Below are positions 6,566 through 7,994 of a stretch of 7,994 nt of DNA, piece after piece. The first letter of the stretch is position 1. The number at the start of each line of letters is the position of its first letter. The stretch spans positions 1-7,994 of the forward strand of contig USLW01000079.1 in assembly GCA_900555605.1 (NCBI GenBank), in the 5' to 3' direction. The translations under genes were made by a program, and so were the position numbers. Below the pieces are notes generated by a model, which made no database searches, was not told the DNA's origin, and was given only the letters and a program-made list of their open reading frames with translations. This DNA is from an uncultured Clostridium sp. Its GTDB lineage: Bacteria > Bacillota > Clostridia > UBA1212 > UBA1255.

Positions 6566-7033
6566 TCCTACGCAGGGGGAACGGCTTATGCCGCCGGAGG
6601 CCTCTCCCGGATAGATGAACAGGGGGCGGAAATCATTTTATCAAACCCTGCCCGCGGCAGGTATGCCCTGCTCAGCAGCGGCGACAAGGTCTTCAATGTC
6701 AGCGCAAGCGATTTTCTGTACCGCTTGGCGAATCATCCTGTGGATGTGCTGGCCGGGCAGATGACGGCTCTCTTGGAAAGGCTGCGGCCGCTTTCCCCTG
6801 CTCCGGCAGGGCCGCGGCAGCGCCAAGCATCACCTTCGGCGACTTCATTGTACACGCCGAATCAGATGCCGATTTTACCCGCAAGCTGGAAAAACATCGG
6901 ACAGAGGTTGCCGATACAGTTATGCGGGTATTCAAAAGACTGCAATAAGCAAATAACGCTGCAGGCAAAAGGCCGGGGAACGCCCGCCGAACGCAAAAAA
7001 ACGCGGCCGGCCTTCCGCGGCCCGCAGCCCTAA
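6548..7033 (+). CDS. Tape-measure C-terminal fragment in the shifted frame
   Basis: This frame starts at an ATG inside the LysM domain (the Met before VIRIP), not at a true gene start: no ribosome binding site precedes it and the frame is continuous with LysM upstream. It then carries a typical tape-measure C-terminal segment: AGGLSRIDEQGAEIILSNP, RGRYALLSSGDKVFN, a helix SASDFLYRLANHPVDVL and AGQMTALLERL, to about base 6800. The pattern (Glu near AIL..P, a Gly-rich turn, LP/S.GD.VFN) is common at the ends of Firmicute tape-measure proteins. After about 6810 the product (QRQASPSATSLYTPN... to 7033) is meaningless, because the real coding continues in frame 1 to 6948. I regard this as part of the 2425-6948 gene, not as an independent gene. 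Confidence 0.6.
   Translation: MVIRIPSYAGGTAYAAGGLSRIDEQGAEIILSNPARGRYALLSSGDKVFNVSASDFLYRLANHPVDVLAGQMTALLERLRPLSPAPAGPRQRQASPSATSLYTPNQMPILPASWKNIGQRLPIQLCGYSKDCNKQITLQAKGRGTPAERKKTRPAFRGPQP
6811..6948 (+). other. Last 45 codons of the tape-measure gene (frame 1)
   Basis: Frame 1 here encodes AAAAPSITFGDFIVHAESD, then ADFTRKLEKHRTEVADTVMR and VFKRLQ before TAA at 6946-6948. The ITFGDF.V......F...L..H......V...L pattern is a familiar end of phage tape-measure proteins. There is no start codon with a ribosome binding site in front, so it is only translated as a continuation of the frame-2 segment. The joint lies at about 6799-6820, probably at GGG (6809-6811) or the TTTCCCC run just before (6792-6798). 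Confidence 0.75.
6969..7014. other. Inverted repeat in the tape-measure/Dit gap
   Basis: AAGGCCGG (6969-6976) and CCGGCCTT (7007-7014) are perfect 8-base inverted repeats with a 30-base spacer. A smaller stem CGCGG/CCGCG (7002-7006, 7015-7019) competes with the right arm. The 168-base gap (6949-7116) also holds a GCCGC/GCGGC hairpin (7042-7046, 7056-7060). None is followed by a T-tract, so they are not classic terminators; they could stabilise mRNA between tail genes or be vestigial. Confidence 0.35.
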
Positions 7034-7116
7034 GCACTCCCGCCGCAGCAAAACAGCGGCACAACTTATAACGATATTTTACACAACCAATCAGACACCA
7101 AGAAAGGAGAGTTTCT

Positions 7117-7926
7117 ATGAATCTATCAGGAAACAGATTCGTATACGGCGGCGTTTCATCCCGCGATTACGGCGGACTGTTCTTCGCGCACGCGGATACA
7201 GAGGAGCTTCGGCAGATGTGCGCGGAACACGTATACCGGACGGTTTATTTAAAATCCGACAGAACCCATTATATCAGCGGCAGCGAAGACAGCGGCCAGC
7301 CGCTGACCTTTGAACTGGAAATCATCAGAGAGACGCCCATCCCCCGGGACGAAGCCCGCGAAATCGCGGGATGGCTGTTTCACAGCCCGGATTATCAAAA
7401 GCTGTACCTGGATGAAGAAGACGATACGGAAATTGAAATAACAAACGGAACGGCAAAGCGCACTTATCTGAACTGCATATTTTACAATCCATATAAAATC
7501 ACGGACGCCTGCGGCCTCCGGGGCTGGAGGTGCACCTGCCGGCTTGCCGCGCCCATGGCGCTGCAGGATGCCACGGTATTCACAGCCGATACCTTTGATG
7601 CCCCGCTGACCGTTTCAGCAGATACGGACGGCAAAGATTATATCTATCCAAGCATGGTGCTGGTCACAGGCAGCACGGGCGGAGACATGGCAGTAACCAA
7701 TCAGACAGACGGCGGCCGCAGCATGACATTAACAGAAATACCGAAGCAAAAAACCATCTATATCAATACCGCTGCTGGTATTATAACCGACGACGCGGCC
7801 AATTCCTATTATTCCCATGTCACCCAGCGAAAATTTCCGCGGCTGCTCCCAGGCGAAAACGTGCTTTCGGTAAGCGGCGATATCGCATCGCTCCGGCTGA
7901 CATGGAACAACGAAAGGTGGATTTAA
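7117..7926 (+). CDS. Distal tail protein, Dit family
   Basis: The product has 269 residues, the usual size for Dit. It starts MNLSGNRFVYGGVSSRDYGG, the characteristic short beta strand with F.F.G..S..YG; then comes a long beta-rich N-terminal domain with FELEI and a helix (RDEAREIAGWLF) followed by YQKLYLD. The second half is a beta-sandwich-like region (about residues 150-269) with a C-terminal LLPGENVLSVSG and LRLTWNNERWI, the closing motif of many Firmicute Dit proteins. Dit forms a hexameric ring at the tail tip, joining the tail tube to the adhesion device. The ribosome binding site AAAGGAGA (7103-7110) is six bases from the ATG. The gene follows the tape measure and is two bases from the next gene, which supports co-expression. 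Confidence 0.88.
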   Translation: MNLSGNRFVYGGVSSRDYGGLFFAHADTEELRQMCAEHVYRTVYLKSDRTHYISGSEDSGQPLTFELEIIRETPIPRDEAREIAGWLFHSPDYQKLYLDEEDDTEIEITNGTAKRTYLNCIFYNPYKITDACGLRGWRCTCRLAAPMALQDATVFTADTFDAPLTVSADTDGKDYIYPSMVLVTGSTGGDMAVTNQTDGGRSMTLTEIPKQKTIYINTAAGIITDDAANSYYSHVTQRKFPRLLPGENVLSVSGDIASLRLTWNNERWI

Positions 7927-7928
7927 CC

Positions 7929-7994
7929 ATGATCATGAATTTTGATAAGCTCCGGCGTGCCGAAGCGCCGTGTCTTTCGCTCTGCAATCCCGGC
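7929..7994 (+). CDS. Start of the next tail protein (tail-tip/Tal-like), cut by the window
   Basis: Only 22 codons are visible: MIMNFDKLRRAEAPCLSLCNPG. The ATG at 7929 lies two bases after the Dit stop and eight bases after AAAGGTGG (7913-7920), which favours it over the ATG at 7935. In Firmicute siphophages the gene after Dit usually encodes Tal, the tail-associated protein that may carry a hydrolase. The opening motif (F..L.R.E.P...LCNP.G) is like those proteins. The identity is inferred from position and the short N-terminus. Confidence 0.6.
   Translation, partial: MIMNFDKLRRAEAPCLSLCNPG

Larger units (their letters stand above)
2425..6948 (+). pseudogene. Full extent of the tape-measure gene with two compensating shifts
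   Basis: Reading 2425 to about 6405 in frame 1, then 6407 to about 6810 in frame 2, then 6811 to the TAA at 6946-6948 in frame 1 again gives one continuous, sensible tape-measure protein of about 1507 residues. The first shift needs one surplus base removed near CCCCGGGC (6399-6406); the second needs one missing base near 6799-6820. The two cancel, so the total length stays a multiple of three. Labelled pseudogene because the sequence as given does not encode the whole protein; sequencing or assembly error is an equally good explanation. Confidence 0.65.

Noticed and set aside
7005..7012. GGCCGGCC palindrome
   Set aside because: An eight-base palindrome in GC-rich DNA; likely chance, and nothing links it to an attachment or regulatory site.
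1..7994. CRISPR arrays, tRNA or rRNA genes, insertion-sequence ends, attachment sites
   Set aside because: Looked for by eye; no spaced direct repeats, cloverleaf-like segments, transposase motifs or convincing att-type repeats were found.

Overview
The window looks like the tail-module part of a prophage, or of a phage-derived particle, in a Gram-positive Clostridia-like bacterium (Firmicutes). The grounds are a tape-measure protein, a Dit-type distal tail protein and the start of the next tail protein in the order usual for siphophages of Firmicutes, strong AGGAGG-like ribosome binding sites, and a zinc-ribbon/TPR membrane protein of a style common in Clostridia. I cannot name a species or a phage.

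Layout: (1) Positions 1-808 are GC-rich and rightward. They hold the 3' end of an unrecognised gene and a small holin-like membrane protein. (2) Positions 832-2109 hold a leftward, AT-rich gene for a membrane protein with a zinc ribbon, five TPR-like repeats and a BamE-like C-terminus; it looks like an inserted cargo (moron-type) gene. (3) Positions 2110-2424 are a 315-base AT-rich intergenic region with a good rightward sigma-A promoter and, about 195 bases downstream of it, a hairpin plus T-tract. It may encode a short RNA or be an attenuated leader of the tail operon. (4) Positions 2425-6948 hold a very long tape-measure gene. Its middle (about 2660-5270) is AT-rich and its 3' third is GC-rich. 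It carries two copies of a 69-residue repeat, a long coiled coil, a LysM domain and a recognisable tape-measure C-terminus. The last parts are out of frame with the first: one shift near 6399-6406 and an opposite shift near 6799-6820 restores the original frame, ending at 6948. (5) Positions 7117-7926 encode Dit, and 7929-7994 the start of the next tail protein.

The tape-measure protein, Dit and the following protein would together build the tail shaft and tip. The holin-like gene lies upstream of the tape measure, not downstream of the fibres, and the leftward gene interrupts the operon. A third apparent one-base shift in the first gene (about 377-392) also lies in a G-rich tract. The three shifts are either base-calling/assembly indels or signs of a decaying prophage; recoding is a less likely alternative.
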